A stretch of DNA of 64,000 nucleotides from Polycyclovorans sp. (GCA_002706265.1 PAKU01000029.1:1-64000), one strand, 5' to 3'; positions 41,597 to 53,041 are shown, counted from the stretch's first letter. The notes: generated by a model not told the origin, from the sequence alone. Numbers and translations are program-made.

Positions 41597-43213
41597 TCAC
41601 CGAATCTCGAAGCCCTCGTAGGCCTTGGCGGCCACCTCATCGCAGGCCTTGCGATAGTTGCCCACGTGCAGGTACGACAACACGCGCCGCGGTTTGCCCG
41701 CGATGTTGGCGCCGGTCCACCAGGAATCGGCCTTGGCGATCAGGGTTGCGCCGGTGACTTGGTCGTGGTGCTTGACCCAGTTGTCTTCGAATGCCTGGGT
41801 GGCTTCGATGACCTTTTCCTTGCCGTTTTGCTCGACATGGGCGACGCAATCGGTGATCCATTCCACCTGTTGCTGCAGGCAGGTGGGCACGTTGCAGAAG
41901 GCGGCGGCCGGGGCCAGCGGCGCAGCGGAGGTGAAGAAGTTGGGAAAACCGTGCTTCTGCAGGCCCATGGCGGTGGTGATGTCGCGGTCCCAGAGCGACT
42001 TGAGTGACACGCCGTCACGGCCGCGAATGTCGATGGCATTGATGGCGCCGGTGGCGGCGTCAAACCCGGTGGCCAGCACGATGATGTCGAGCGGGTATTC
42101 GGCGTCGGCGGTGCGGATGCCGGCCTCGGTGAAGCGCTCGATCGGCGCCGCCTTGATGTCGATGAGGTGCACGTTGTCGCGGTTGAATGCTTCGAGATAC
42201 CCGCAGTCCAGCGGCGGGCGCCGCGTGCCGAAGCCGTAGGTCGGAATCAGCTTGTCGGCGACGCCGGGTTTGGTCAGGCGGGCGCGCATCTTTTCGCGCA
42301 TGAACTCCGACAGCTCTTCGTTGGCCACCGGGTCCACCAGTACCTCGGCAAAGTTGCCCCCCCACATGACCAACGAGCCGTCGGCATACAGGTCCTCGAA
42401 GATGGCGCGTCGCTCCGCCTTGGTGGTGTCGGCCCAGGCCTTGCGCTGCATGTCGAAGGCAAAGCCGGCGAGCGAATGCTTGACCCATTCGCCCAGCGCC
42501 GTGTAACGGCTGCGCAGCGCTGCCCGGTCTTCGTCGGTCAGCTTGGTGTTGCGCATTGCGATCGCGTAGGTCGGCGTGCGTTGAAAAACGAACAACTCGC
42601 CCACTTGGCTGGCGATGGTCTGGATCACCTGCACGCCGGTGGCGCCCGTGCCGATCACCCCCACCCGCTTGCCGCTCAGATCGATGCCCTCCTTCGGCCA
42701 GCGGGAGGTGTGCAAGAACCGTCCCTTGAAATTCTCGTGCCCTTCGAAGGGCGGCACCTTGGGTTCTGAAAGCGGCCCCAGACACGACAGCAGATAACGG
42801 CACCGCACCGAGGCCCCCTGGTCGGTGCGCACGTCCCACAGGTTTGCAGCCGCGTCCCAATGCGCATGGGTCACGCGATTGTTGAAGCGGATCATCGGCC
42901 GCAGATCAAGGCGATCGGCAACGAAGTTCAAATAACGCTCGGTTTCTGCCTGGGCAGGAAAGCGCTCACTCCAGTTCCAGTCCTTCAACAACGCATCAGA
43001 AAACCAGTACTGGTACACCTCAGAGGCCGAGTCGGTACGCGCACCCGGGTAGCGGTTCCAGTACCAGGTGCCGGCCACGCCCGAGCCCGCTTCGAAGCCC
43101 TGCACGTTCAGGCCCATTTCGCGCAAGCGGTGCAGCGCATACAGGCCGGCGAAACCGGCGCCAATGACCACTGCATCAAGGGGGGTCTGCGAAGCGCTGA
43201 CAGACGTGTTCAT
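41597..43213 (-). CDS. Baeyer-Villiger type flavin monooxygenase
   Basis: A 538-residue class B flavoprotein monooxygenase using FAD and NADPH. The FAD-binding motif VVIGAGFAGLYALHRL is at the N-terminus, a second Rossmann motif VGVIGTGATGVQVIQ follows, and between them lies FKGRFLHTSRWP, matching the Baeyer-Villiger fingerprint FxGxxxHxxxWP. Relatives include cyclohexanone and phenylacetone monooxygenases, which insert oxygen next to a carbonyl. The substrate cannot be deduced. The ATG at 43213 gives the usual short leader. It stands alone, convergent with the MAPEG gene. Confidence 0.9.
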   Translation of the reverse strand: MNTSVSASQTPLDAVVIGAGFAGLYALHRLREMGLNVQGFEAGSGVAGTWYWNRYPGARTDSASEVYQYWFSDALLKDWNWSERFPAQAETERYLNFVADRLDLRPMIRFNNRVTHAHWDAAANLWDVRTDQGASVRCRYLLSCLGPLSEPKVPPFEGHENFKGRFLHTSRWPKEGIDLSGKRVGVIGTGATGVQVIQTIASQVGELFVFQRTPTYAIAMRNTKLTDEDRAALRSRYTALGEWVKHSLAGFAFDMQRKAWADTTKAERRAIFEDLYADGSLVMWGGNFAEVLVDPVANEELSEFMREKMRARLTKPGVADKLIPTYGFGTRRPPLDCGYLEAFNRDNVHLIDIKAAPIERFTEAGIRTADAEYPLDIIVLATGFDAATGAINAIDIRGRDGVSLKSLWDRDITTAMGLQKHGFPNFFTSAAPLAPAAAFCNVPTCLQQQVEWITDCVAHVEQNGKEKVIEATQAFEDNWVKHHDQVTGATLIAKADSWWTGANIAGKPRRVLSYLHVGNYRKACDEVAAKAYEGFEIR

Positions 43214-43688
43214 GGTTCTCGTTTCCTCGGGTGTCGGGCCAAAGGCCCGGGTGGACAGGCGCACCCGGCGCGGGCGCCAAAGTGCTTGTTCTCTTGCACC
43301 TTAGTACAGCTGCCTGTCACCTGAACGCTACCCGTGAGGGTGGCCCCTGGGACGGGGCGGGTCCGGCAGTCGGCGGTTCACGGCCGGGCTCGACCGTCCC
43401 GCGCAATGTAGGCGGCACGTGCCGGAGCAGGCAGTCGGACGCCTGATCCCCTCGCACAAAAGGACGTTTGGCATCTCGTTGGGCACATGACAAAAAGGCC
43501 CTGTCGTGAGACAAGGCCTTTCTTGTGTGCTCCGGGGCGGATGCGGAGGAGACACATCATCTCCCCTTGGTACCGCCTCGAACATCAGCAACGTTTTTCT
43601 GCTGGATTTTTAAGGCCAGCGACCGCGTTTAAGGTGAGGATCGTCGTTTTTCAGGCGACGATCGACACTTTCAAGCGGCGCTTGTCGC
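43214..43688. other. Non-coding interval between monooxygenase and isocitrate lyase genes
   Basis: This 475-bp stretch holds no convincing gene. It contains the hairpin at 43494-43521 and a second hairpin, GATCGTCG (43639-43646) and CGACGATC (43656-43663), 26 bp downstream of the isocitrate lyase stop. The part next to 43214 should hold the monooxygenase promoter, which I could not define. Confidence 0.6.
43494..43521 (-). terminator. Hairpin terminator downstream of isocitrate lyase
   Basis: Stem AAAGGCCcTGTC and GACAaGGCCTTT (one mismatch) with a 4-base loop GTGA, flanked by a run of five A on one side and TTTCTT on the other. It can therefore act in both directions. It is the probable end of the aceA transcript, about 170 bp after its stop. 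Confidence 0.6.
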
Positions 43689-45002
43689 TCAGTGAAACTG
43701 TTCCTCTTCGGTGGAGCCGGTGAGGGCTTTGACCGAGGAGCTGCCGCCCTGGATGACGGTGGTGACGTCGTCGAAGTAACCGGCACCGACTTCCTGCTGG
43801 TGCGACACGAAGGTGTAGCCCTTTTCGCGTGCGGCGAATTCGGGTTCCTGCACCATTTCGGTGTAGTGCTTCATGCCTTCGCCGCGCGCATAGGCGTGGG
43901 CGAACTGGAAGGTGTTGTACCAGTTGACGTGAATGCCGGCCAGAGTGATGAACTGGTACTTGTAGCCCAGCGCCGACAGGTCTTCCTGGAAGCTGGCGAT
44001 CTGCTTGTCGTTGAGGTTCTTCTTCCAGTTGAACGACGGCGAGCAGTTGTAGCTCAGCAGCTTGCCGGGGTTTTCCTTGAGCACGGCCTGGGCGAATTCA
44101 CGCGCAAAGCCGATGTCGGGAACGCCGGTTTCGCACCAGACGAGGTCGGCATACGGGGCGTAGGCCACGCCGCGGCTGATGGCCTGCTCAAGGCCATTCT
44201 TGACGCGGTAGAAGCCTTCCTGGGTGCGCTCGCCGGTGAGGAACGGCTTGTCGTTCGCATCATGGTCGGAGGTGATCAGGTTGGCGGCCTCGGCATCAGT
44301 ACGGGCCAGCACGATGGTCGGCACGCCCATCACGTCGGCGGCAAAGCGCGCGGCGGTGAGCTTTTCGCAGGCTTCGGAGGTCGGCACCAACACCTTGCCG
44401 CCCATGTGACCGCACTTCTTCACCGCAGCCAGCTGGTCTTCGAAGTGCACGCCGGCCGCGCCCGCGCCGATCATGTTCTTCATCAGCTCGAAGGCGTTGA
44501 GCACGCCGCCGAAACCGGCTTCGGCGTCGGCCACGACCGGCAGGAAGTAGTCGACGAAGTCTTTGTGACCCGCCTCGATGCCCTTGGCCCACTGGATCTC
44601 GTCAGCGCGCTTGAAGGTGTTGTTGATGCGGCGAACCATGGTCGGCACCGAGTCATACGCATAGAGCGACTGGTCGGGGTACATGGTTTCGCTGGTGTTG
44701 CCGTCGGCAGCGACCTGCCAGCCGGACAGGTACACGGCTTCGAGGCCGGCCTTGGCCTGCTGCATGGCCTGACCTGCGGTGATCGCGCCAAACGCGTTCA
44801 CATAACCTTTCTTGGCTTCGCCATTGACGAGCTTCCAGAGCTTTTCGGCGCCACGCTTGGCGAGCGTGTGCTCGACATTCAGGCTGCCGCGCAGACGGAC
44901 CACATCTGCCGCGCTGTAATTGCGCTTGACGTTTTTCCAGCGGGGGTTCGTTGCCCAGTCTTGTTCAAGGGCCTTGATCTGCTCGTCACGGGTCATGTTC
45001 AA
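43689..45002 (-). CDS. aceA: Isocitrate lyase
   Basis: A 437-residue enzyme of the glyoxylate shunt, splitting isocitrate to glyoxylate and succinate in the cytoplasm. The catalytic-loop motif [13 protein letters not shown], the segment [23 protein letters not shown] and the C-terminal [16 protein letters not shown] are diagnostic. Length is that of the short bacterial (E. coli AceA-like) type. The start is at [16 protein letters not shown]. It allows growth on acetate, fatty acids or other C2-yielding substrates. No malate synthase gene is nearby. Confidence 0.96.
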   Translation of the reverse strand: MNMTRDEQIKALEQDWATNPRWKNVKRNYSAADVVRLRGSLNVEHTLAKRGAEKLWKLVNGEAKKGYVNAFGAITAGQAMQQAKAGLEAVYLSGWQVAADGNTSETMYPDQSLYAYDSVPTMVRRINNTFKRADEIQWAKGIEAGHKDFVDYFLPVVADAEAGFGGVLNAFELMKNMIGAGAAGVHFEDQLAAVKKCGHMGGKVLVPTSEACEKLTAARFAADVMGVPTIVLARTDAEAANLITSDHDANDKPFLTGERTQEGFYRVKNGLEQAISRGVAYAPYADLVWCETGVPDIGFAREFAQAVLKENPGKLLSYNCSPSFNWKKNLNDKQIASFQEDLSALGYKYQFITLAGIHVNWYNTFQFAHAYARGEGMKHYTEMVQEPEFAAREKGYTFVSHQQEVGAGYFDDVTTVIQGGSSSVKALTGSTEEEQFH

Positions 45003-45280
45003 CCGTTCCTGTGGGTGAAAAATGGGTAGGGGGCCAGCAATCGGACAACTGGCTGAGCGACCCGATCAGGCAAGGCGGATGACGCCCTTGCTCCGTCTGA
45101 ACGCTTTTAGCCAACGCATCCCCGGCAAACGTGCCTTGTGATCGAGACGATGCACGGGTCACTGCCGACGTGTCGTGTCAGCTCACCTGCGCGAGCCGGC
45201 ACGGCAAAGTCGGGCATTATATCCGATTGCCGCAGTGCAACAAGACGGCAGCGGCCTTGTGCGGCAGCGGGTCCGCTTGC
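45003..45280. other. Upstream region of aceA
   Basis: A 278-bp non-coding gap between the isocitrate lyase start and the end of rraA. I see no clear promoter boxes, hairpin or small gene in it. Confidence 0.4.
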
Positions 45281-45769
45281 TCAGCCTTTGTGGACCGCCG
45301 ATTCGGCGACCACGATGCCGTCGGCATCGGCGTAAAGCCAGGCGCCGGGCACGAAGCGCACGCCGGCGAATTCGACCACGCGATCCACATGACCGGTGTG
45401 CAGGCCCTTCTCGCTCTTGCGCGGATGCGTCGCCAAGGCCTTGATGCCCACTTCCTGCTCGGCCAGCTCTTCGCTGTCGCGCACGCAGCCGTTGACGACC
45501 ACGCCTGCCCAGTCATTCTTCTCGGCCAGCGCGCCGATATTGCCGCCCACCAGGGCGCAGCGCATGGAGCCGCCGCCATCCACGACCAGCACCTGCCCGC
45601 GGCCCGGCTGCTCGAGCGTGCTGCGCACCAGGGCGTTGTCTTCAAAGACCTTCAAGGTCTTGATTGGCCCGGCAAAGGCAATGGCACCGCCGAAGTCGAG
45701 GAAGATGGGCTCGCAGACCTGCAGGTCGGCGTGATCGTCACAAAGATCGGTGGTTGCGAAAGCGCTCAT
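45281..45769 (-). CDS. rraA: RraA-family protein
   Basis: A 162-residue protein matching RraA, known both as an inhibitor of RNase E and, in related proteins, as 4-hydroxy-4-methyl-2-oxoglutarate aldolase. Typical segments are [66 protein letters not shown] and [18 protein letters not shown]. The G-G-N-x(~20)-R-D pattern (GGNI, then VRDSEEL), which marks the aldolase group, is visible, so both activities remain possible. The ATG at 45769 gives the standard N-terminus. dsbB lies 34 bases upstream. Confidence 0.88.
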   Translation of the reverse strand: MSAFATTDLCDDHADLQVCEPIFLDFGGAIAFAGPIKTLKVFEDNALVRSTLEQPGRGQVLVVDGGGSMRCALVGGNIGALAEKNDWAGVVVNGCVRDSEELAEQEVGIKALATHPRKSEKGLHTGHVDRVVEFAGVRFVPGAWLYADADGIVVAESAVHKG

Positions 45770-45803
45770 GAAAGTACCCGTGAATGCGAAAGAATGAACG
45801 GCC

Positions 45804-46313
45804 TCAATCGAGGCGGTCGAAAGGCTGACGGGCCAGCACGGGCACGGCAACGGCGTACACGGCGAGGCCGATGAAGGCGATCAGGGTCCAGCCCGGCAGG
45901 CTGATGCCCAGCCACGCGGCATCAATCACCGCGCAGTTGCCGTCACCACGCAGCACGGTGGACAGCACTTCGGCGAACGGCATGACGTCCATCAGGTAAT
46001 CGAGGGTCGGCCCGCAGGCCGGCACCTGATCGGCCGGCAAGGATTGCAGCCAGACGTGACGCCCGGCCACGAACGCCCCGGCACTGGACGTCAGCAGCGC
46101 CAGAAAAGCGTAAAAGCCGCGGCCGCCGCGTCGCGGCCCGTGCAGCCCGGCGAGCAAGAACACCAACCCCGTCGCCAGCATTGCCACGCGCTGGAAAATG
46201 CACATTGGGCAGGGCTCAAGCCCATGAAAGTGCTCCAGGTACAAGGCAAAGCCAAGCCCCGCCACACAGCCGAGAAAACCCAGAAATTGCAGCGGACGAT
46301 ACGCGTGAGTCAT
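45804..46313 (-). CDS. dsbB: Disulfide bond oxidoreductase DsbB
   Basis: A 169-residue inner-membrane protein that reoxidises DsbA using quinone. Four hydrophobic helices are visible. The periplasmic cysteine pairs are Cys35/Cys38 (EPCPMC) and Cys100/Cys127 (VPACGP and GNCAVI), the expected arrangement. The start at 46313 gives [13 protein letters not shown]. It is on the same strand as rraA and downstream of the class I fumarase gene. Confidence 0.92.
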   Translation of the reverse strand: MTHAYRPLQFLGFLGCVAGLGFALYLEHFHGLEPCPMCIFQRVAMLATGLVFLLAGLHGPRRGGRGFYAFLALLTSSAGAFVAGRHVWLQSLPADQVPACGPTLDYLMDVMPFAEVLSTVLRGDGNCAVIDAAWLGISLPGWTLIAFIGLAVYAVAVPVLARQPFDRLD

Positions 46314-46350
46314 CGGAATCTCGTCTTGCGAAGGGGGCAGCGTAAGGCGT

Positions 46351-47871
46351 TCAGGCGGCCACAACCGGGATCTTGCCGATGCGGCCCTGCCAGAGCTTGG
46401 GTCCGGTCTGGTGCACTGACTCGCCGGTGGCGTCCACCGCCACGGTCACCGGCATGTCCTGCACGTCGAATTCGTAGATGGCCTCCATGCCCAGGTCTTC
46501 AAAGCCGACCACCTTGGCGCCGCGAATGGCCTTGGCCACCAGATAGGCCGCACCGCCCACCGCCATCAGATAGGCACTGCGATGCTTCTTGATCGATTCA
46601 ATGGCCACAGGGCCGCGCTCGGCCTTGCCCACCATGGCGATGAGGCCGGTCTGGCCCAGCATGATTTCGGTGAATTTGTCCATGCGGGTCGCGGTGGTGG
46701 GGCCAGCCGGGCCCACCACCTCGTCGCGCACCGGGTCCACCGGGCCGACGTAATAGATGACGCGGTTGGTGAAGTCCACGGGCAATTTCTGCCCCTTGGC
46801 GAGCATGTCGGCGATGCGCTTGTGGGCCGCATCACGGCCGGTGAGCATTTTGCCGTTCAACAGCAGGGTCTGGCCGGGCTTCCAGCGGGCCACTTCGTCC
46901 TGCGTCAGGCGGTCGAGATCGACGCGCGTCGAGGTTTCAAGGTTGGCCTTCCAGGTCACCTGCGGCCAGTCTTCAAGACGCGGCACCGGCAGTTCGGCCG
47001 GGCCATCGCCGTGCAGGTGAAAGTGCACGTGGCGGGTTGCCGCACAGTTGGGAATCATCGCCACCGGCAGGTTGGCGGCGTGGGTCGGGCAGTCGAGCAC
47101 TTTGACATCGACCACGGTGGTCAGGCCGCCGAGCCCCTGCGCGCCGATGCCCAGGCCGTTGACCTTGTCAAACAGTTCCAGTCGCAGCTCTTCGGCGCGG
47201 TTGCTCGCGCCACGCTCGATCAGATCGTGAATGTCGACCGGCGCCATCAACGATTCCTTGGCCATCAGCATGGCTTTTTCCGGCGTGCCGCCGATGCCGA
47301 TGCCGAGTATGCCGGGCGGACACCAGCCGGCGCCCATCGTCGGAACGGTCTTGATCACCCAGTCGACGATGGAGTCGGACGGATTGAGCATCGCCATCTT
47401 TGCCTTGGCTTCAGAACCGCCCCCCTTGGCGGCGCAGATCACCTCAAGGCCATCGCCTGCGACGATTTCGGTGTGGATGACCGCGGGCGTGTTGTCCTGC
47501 GTGTTCTTGCGCGTGCCCGCCGGGTCGGCCAGCACCGAGGCGCGCAGCTTGTTGTCGGCATTGTTGTAGGCGCGGCGCACGCCTTCGTTGACCATGTCGG
47601 TGACGCTCATGGTCGCGTCCCAGCGCAGGTGCATGCCCACTTTCAGAAACACGGTGGCGATGCCCGTGTCCTGGCAGATCGGGCGACGACCTTCGGCGCT
47701 CATCCGCGAGTTGGTCAGAATCTGTGCGATCGCGTCTTTGGCGGCCGGGCTTTCTTCCCGCTCCCAGGCCTTGCCCAGTGCCTGTATGTAGTCCAGTGGG
47801 TGGTAGCAACTGATGTACTGGAATGCGTCTTCAATGGACTGGATGAAGTCAGCCTGGCGGATGGTGGTCAT
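46351..47871 (-). CDS. Class I fumarate hydratase (4Fe-4S type)
   Basis: A 506-residue fumarase of the iron-sulfur class, interconverting fumarate and malate in the TCA cycle. Segments such as GRRPICQDTGIATVFLKVGMHLRWD, MGAGWCPPGILGIGIGGTPEKAM, IPNCAATRHVHFHLHGDG and AGPTTATRMDKF are characteristic; cysteines in PICQDTG, WCPPG and NCAATRH are the likely cluster ligands. It carries both alpha and beta domains in one chain. It is oxygen-sensitive in known members, which makes the adjacent oxygen-stable FumC a logical backup. Confidence 0.94.
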   Translation of the reverse strand: MTTIRQADFIQSIEDAFQYISCYHPLDYIQALGKAWEREESPAAKDAIAQILTNSRMSAEGRRPICQDTGIATVFLKVGMHLRWDATMSVTDMVNEGVRRAYNNADNKLRASVLADPAGTRKNTQDNTPAVIHTEIVAGDGLEVICAAKGGGSEAKAKMAMLNPSDSIVDWVIKTVPTMGAGWCPPGILGIGIGGTPEKAMLMAKESLMAPVDIHDLIERGASNRAEELRLELFDKVNGLGIGAQGLGGLTTVVDVKVLDCPTHAANLPVAMIPNCAATRHVHFHLHGDGPAELPVPRLEDWPQVTWKANLETSTRVDLDRLTQDEVARWKPGQTLLLNGKMLTGRDAAHKRIADMLAKGQKLPVDFTNRVIYYVGPVDPVRDEVVGPAGPTTATRMDKFTEIMLGQTGLIAMVGKAERGPVAIESIKKHRSAYLMAVGGAAYLVAKAIRGAKVVGFEDLGMEAIYEFDVQDMPVTVAVDATGESVHQTGPKLWQGRIGKIPVVAA

Positions 47872-47931
47872 CGACTGGGGAGCTTGCTGAAAAATCGGAC
47901 GCGCAGTGTAGCCAGACCACCGCTGAGACCG

Positions 47932-49278
47932 CTAATCCGCAGCCTTGCCCGACGGCCCGATCAGCCCCGCCGGGTCGAGCAGACGCGCCAGTTCGTCGCG
48001 TGACAGCTCGGTGTCTTCTTCGGCCACATCAAGCACCGGGCGCCCTTCGGCGTAGGCGCGCTTGGCGATGCGGCTGCCCGCCTCGTAGCCGATGCGCTGG
48101 TTCAGTGCGGTCACCAGAATCGGATTGCGCCGCAGCGCGTCATCGAGCCGCGCCTGATTGACCGTGAACCGGGCGATGGCCTGGGCGCCCAACTGCCGGC
48201 TCGCGGCACTGAGCAGGTCGAGGCTGTTCAATACGCTCTGTATGGCCACCGGCCACATCACGTTGAGCTGAAAGTTGCCGGATTGCGCGGCAATGGTCAC
48301 GGCAGCGTCGTTGCCGATCACCCGGGCGCAGACCATGCACACCGCCTCTGGAATCACCGGATTGACCTTGCCCGGCATGATGCTGGAGCCGGCCTGCAGG
48401 GCCGGCAAGGCGATCTCGGCCAAGCCCGCCAGCGGGCCGCTGTTCATCCAGCGCAGGTCGTTCGAGATCTTCATCAAGCTGCCGGCCAGCACCTTGAGCT
48501 GGCCCGACAGTTCGGCCAGCGTGTCGAGGCTCGACAGCGCCTCGAAGTGGTTTTGCGCAACGCCAAAGTCCAACCGATAACGCTGCCGCAGCGCCTGGCA
48601 CACCCCCTCGGCGTAGGTCGGGGGCGCGTTCAGCCCGGTGCCCACAGCCGTGCCGCCCACCGCCAGGCGGTGCAGGCGCAGCTGCACCGCGCCAAGCCGC
48701 GCCTCGGCGCTGGCGACCTGTTGCGCCCAGCCGGACAGCTCCTGCCCGAGGCTGATGGGCATGGCATCCATCAAATGCGTGCGGCCGGTCTTGATGGTGT
48801 TGCCCAGGGCGTCCACCCGTGTCTGGATGGCGGCGCGCAAATCCGCCAGTGCCGGCAGCAGTGACTGGTCCAGCATCACCGCCGCGGCCACATGCGCGGT
48901 GGTGGGGATGACATCGTTCGACGACTGGCTGGCGTTGACATGATCGTTGGGGTGCACCGCCTGCCCGAGCGCCTGGCTGGCCAGCGCGGCAATGACCTCG
49001 TTGGCATTCATGTTGGTCGAGGTGCCGGACCCGGTCTGAAACACGTCCACCGGGAACTGGTCGGCGTATCGCCCTTCTGCAATGGCGCCCGCGGCCGCGG
49101 CAATGGCCTTCGCGACCGACGCCGGCAAGGCCGAGCAGGCGAGGTTGGACTCGGCAGCGGCGGCCTTCACCGCACCCAGGGCACGAATGAAGGCCGGGTG
49201 CAGGCGCTCGCCCGAGATCGGAAAATTCTCAACTGCCAGCTGCGTTTGGGTGCCCCAGAGGGGTGCGGTGTCAGTCAT
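47932..49278 (-). CDS. fumC: Class II fumarate hydratase FumC
   Basis: A 448-residue member of the fumarase/aspartase superfamily, unrelated to the class I enzyme but catalysing the same reaction without iron-sulfur. The signature GSSIMPGKVNP is present, along with FQTGSGTSTNMNANEVIA and ASQSSNDVIPTTAH. The length is slightly short of E. coli FumC (467). It lies 60 bp upstream of the class I gene on the same strand and is divergent from purB, with 48 bp between starts. Confidence 0.93.
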   Translation of the reverse strand: MTDTAPLWGTQTQLAVENFPISGERLHPAFIRALGAVKAAAAESNLACSALPASVAKAIAAAAGAIAEGRYADQFPVDVFQTGSGTSTNMNANEVIAALASQALGQAVHPNDHVNASQSSNDVIPTTAHVAAAVMLDQSLLPALADLRAAIQTRVDALGNTIKTGRTHLMDAMPISLGQELSGWAQQVASAEARLGAVQLRLHRLAVGGTAVGTGLNAPPTYAEGVCQALRQRYRLDFGVAQNHFEALSSLDTLAELSGQLKVLAGSLMKISNDLRWMNSGPLAGLAEIALPALQAGSSIMPGKVNPVIPEAVCMVCARVIGNDAAVTIAAQSGNFQLNVMWPVAIQSVLNSLDLLSAASRQLGAQAIARFTVNQARLDDALRRNPILVTALNQRIGYEAGSRIAKRAYAEGRPVLDVAEEDTELSRDELARLLDPAGLIGPSGKAAD

Positions 49279-49323
49279 GGCGGCCCTTAACGTTAAAATG
49301 CACCCCAGACTACCAAGCGTTGA

Positions 49324-51134
<1,811 letters not shown>

Positions 51135-51146
51135 ATCAGGAGGCGC

Positions 51147-51545
51147 TCAGTTGCGAATGCGGGCACGCGTGATCTGGTTCAACTCGCGTCGATAACCGAT
51201 CAGGTTCAGCAGCCCGAACAGGATGCTGATGCCTACCTGCAGCGAACAGAAGAAGTTGGCCTGCGGCGGATAGTGAAACGCCTTCAGGCACAGCAACCAG
51301 ACCAGGATCGCGGCGATGCCCTCGAACAGCAGCAGCAGTCTGAAGGTCGGCGCGATCGATTGGCGGGCGGCGATGGTCACCAGCAGCAGCCCCAGCGGAA
51401 CGCCCGACCCCGCCACATAGCGCCAGCTCCATTCGGCCGGCAGATGGTCGTTGACCACCACAAAGTTGGGCAACCAGATCAGCAGCGCGGCCAGCGCGGC
51501 CAGCACGTAGGTCAGCAATCCCAAATGGGCCAGCATTCGACTCAT
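51147..51545 (-). CDS. Small four-helix membrane protein of unknown function
   Basis: A 132-residue protein with four hydrophobic segments (about 7-25, 44-62, 69-88 and 98-116). The conserved-looking stretches are WRYVAGSGVPLGLLLVTIAARQS and YPPQANFFCSLQVGISILFGLLNLIGYRRELNQ. I do not recognise the family. The ATG at 51545 overlaps the stop of the DUF1289 gene, so the two are translationally coupled, and the thioesterase follows. Confidence 0.65.
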   Translation of the reverse strand: MSRMLAHLGLLTYVLAALAALLIWLPNFVVVNDHLPAEWSWRYVAGSGVPLGLLLVTIAARQSIAPTFRLLLLFEGIAAILVWLLCLKAFHYPPQANFFCSLQVGISILFGLLNLIGYRRELNQITRARIRN

Positions 51546-51754
51546 CACGACCCCGGTGATGCGGAAGAAGCGGCGATTATAGCGAGCCGCTGTCGCGCCG
51601 CGTCCCGCCAATTGCGGCGCTGATCGTGACCGGCCGTCGACCAGCCCACGATCTCGTCAATGTGCCGGCCGCATCCGGCGCACACCCGCGCGGGATTGAG
51701 CGCGCACAGCCCGACACAAGGGGAGGCGACCGGGTCATCTTGACGGGATTCCAT
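51545..51754 (-). CDS. DUF1289 domain protein
   Basis: A 69-residue protein with the DUF1289 pattern SPCVGLCALNPARVCAGCGRHIDEIVGW: four cysteines in CxxxC-x7-CxxC spacing, likely a small iron or zinc site, followed by the EIxxW motif. Family function is unknown. It is the first gene of a small minus-strand group with the membrane protein and thioesterase genes. Confidence 0.85.
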   Translation of the reverse strand: MESRQDDPVASPCVGLCALNPARVCAGCGRHIDEIVGWSTAGHDQRRNWRDAARQRLAIIAASSASPGS

Positions 51755-51811
51755 GCGCCAAGTTTAACCGGGCCTCACGCTACACTTCGGCGCATGGCGG
51801 GGGGAGACACG

Positions 51812-52440
51812 ATGCAATGGACCTTCGGAGTGGCCTTGGCGGCCGGTTTGCTGGCATCGGCCTGCGCCTCAAGACCCACCGACACCCACGCCGAACGTCT
51901 GGCCTACACCGACAGCCTGGCCTGGCAATGGCGGTGCGATCGCAGCCAGGATCAGGCGCTGCAGTACTGGGTTTCAGATGAAATCCGCCTGGCACGCAGC
52001 TTCTCGGGCAATCAGCAAGGTGTCACCGGCGGGCGGCCTGTACCGCGCAGGCCGTGGAGGAAATCGTGATCGACCCCGGCACCCCCGCATTCTGGCGGGG
52101 AGCGGTCCGCACTGAAAGGCGGTCAGCTTTCATCTCGGCACCTATCTGTATTTCGTGTCCAACCCGCTAGGCCGTGCGGTCGGGCAAGCATTCGAGCAGG
52201 GCACGGATCGCTATTTTCTGTATCTGCCGGACTGGAACAGTCGTGGCGGACCATGCGCCTCGGCAACAGCCTGTGGACGAACGTGGGCGCAGCGTGCATG
52301 CCCACCTACTGGTCGAACGCCAGTCAGCCCTGGATCAACGCAGCCGCGTGTTCCGCCAGGAAGGCCGCTGGCTCGACAGCCGCCGAGGCCCGATACAACC
52401 CGGAGTCCTTGGCGCGGTCAGGGGATGCATGCGCATCGCG
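51812..52440 (+). pseudogene. Decayed lipoprotein gene
   Basis: An 85-residue frame starts at the ATG at 51812 with a strong purine-rich ribosome site, a signal peptide and a lipobox (LLASAC). It reads LAWQWRCDRSQDQALQYWVSDEIRL and then turns into low-quality sequence before a stop at 52069. Protein-like pieces continue in other frames: VIDPGTPAFWRGAV near 52070-52100 and FHLGTYLYFVSNPLGRAVGQAFEQ near 52130-52200. This pattern suggests a longer lipoprotein gene broken by at least two frameshifts. The early part faintly resembles lysozyme-inhibitor (MliC) proteins. The right end is uncertain. Confidence 0.4.
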
Positions 52441-52474
52441 CGCTCTCAATCCGGTACCTCGGGCTTGCGCCCAC

Positions 52475-52508
52475 AAAAAAGGGCTGAGCCGATCATCGGC
52501 ACAGCCCT
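52475..52508 (-). terminator. Terminator of the tRNA-Leu transcript
   Basis: On the minus strand a long stem (AGGGCTG and GCCGAT arms with their complements, spanning 52480-52508, one internal mismatch) is followed by six T (52475-52480). It lies 34 bp after the 3' end of the tRNA and ends the glmM/tpiA/secG/tRNA transcript. Confidence 0.8.
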
Positions 52509-52541
52509 GAATTTTGTCGAAATCACTGCAATACCCGACCT

Positions 52542-52626
52542 TGGTACCCACGGGGAGACTCGAACTCCCAAGGCTCTCGCCACTACCACCTCAAGGTAGC
52601 GTGTCTACCAATTCCACCACATGGGT
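52542..52626 (-). tRNA. tRNA-Leu (anticodon GAG)
   Basis: An 85-nt tRNA with a complete cloverleaf. The acceptor stem pairs ACCCATG with CGTGGGT (one G-U pair). The D-arm contains GGAATTGGTAGACA, typical of leucine tRNA. The anticodon stem is CTACC/GGTAG with loop TTGAGGT, giving anticodon GAG. A variable arm follows, then the T-arm with GAGTTCGAGTC and an encoded 3' CCA. E. coli leuU occupies the same place after secG. Confidence 0.93.
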
Positions 52627-52703
52627 CCTGATCGGGTGGCGGATTATAGAGAAGAATGCGCCCGACTCCAAGCGCATCTGCCGACTTTTGTACTGCCGTT
52701 GCC

Positions 52704-53036
52704 TTATTCGGGGATCACCGGCTGGGCGGGGGCTTCGGGCGCCGCCGGGGTGGCCGCTTCCGGGGCGGCACCCATCTTGTCAACGATCGAACTGCCGCCG
52801 GGTGCCGCTGTCTGCACGACGTAGGCCAGCGCCAGGCTGATCACAAAAAAACCGGTGGCCAGCCACGCCGTGGCACGCGACAGGAAATTGGACGCGCCCC
52901 GCGCGCCAAACACCGTGCCGGAGGCCCCGGCACCAAAGGCGGCGCCGGCATCGGCTCCCTTGCCGTGCTGCAGAAGAATCAGCGTAACCAGCCCGATCGC
53001 GATAAGAACCTGGACAATGACCAATGCGGTGTACAT
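52704..53036 (-). CDS. secG: SecG protein translocase subunit
   Basis: A 110-residue inner-membrane component of the SecYEG channel. Two hydrophobic helices (ALVIVQVLIAIGLVTLILLQ and AWLATGFFVISLALAYV) flank the conserved loop GKGADAGAAFGAGASGTVFGARGASNFLSR, which is diagnostic for SecG. The C-terminal tail is Ala/Pro-rich. It follows tpiA by 5 bases and precedes the tRNA-Leu gene, the classical order in proteobacteria. Confidence 0.94.
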   Translation of the reverse strand: MYTALVIVQVLIAIGLVTLILLQHGKGADAGAAFGAGASGTVFGARGASNFLSRATAWLATGFFVISLALAYVVQTAAPGGSSIVDKMGAAPEAATPAAPEAPAQPVIPE

Positions 53037-53041
53037 AAACT

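Noticed and set aside
43639-43663. Hairpin after aceA considered as its terminator
   Set aside because: No T-run follows on the minus strand; the hairpin at 43494-43521 is a better terminator.
43692-45029. Long open frame antisense to isocitrate lyase
   Set aside because: It is the mirror of a strongly conserved enzyme in GC-rich DNA. Its translation is His/Gly/Val-rich with no domain. The same applies to long frames opposite fumarase (46582-48003), glmM (53879-55198), ftsH (56755-58029) and carA (62162-63541).
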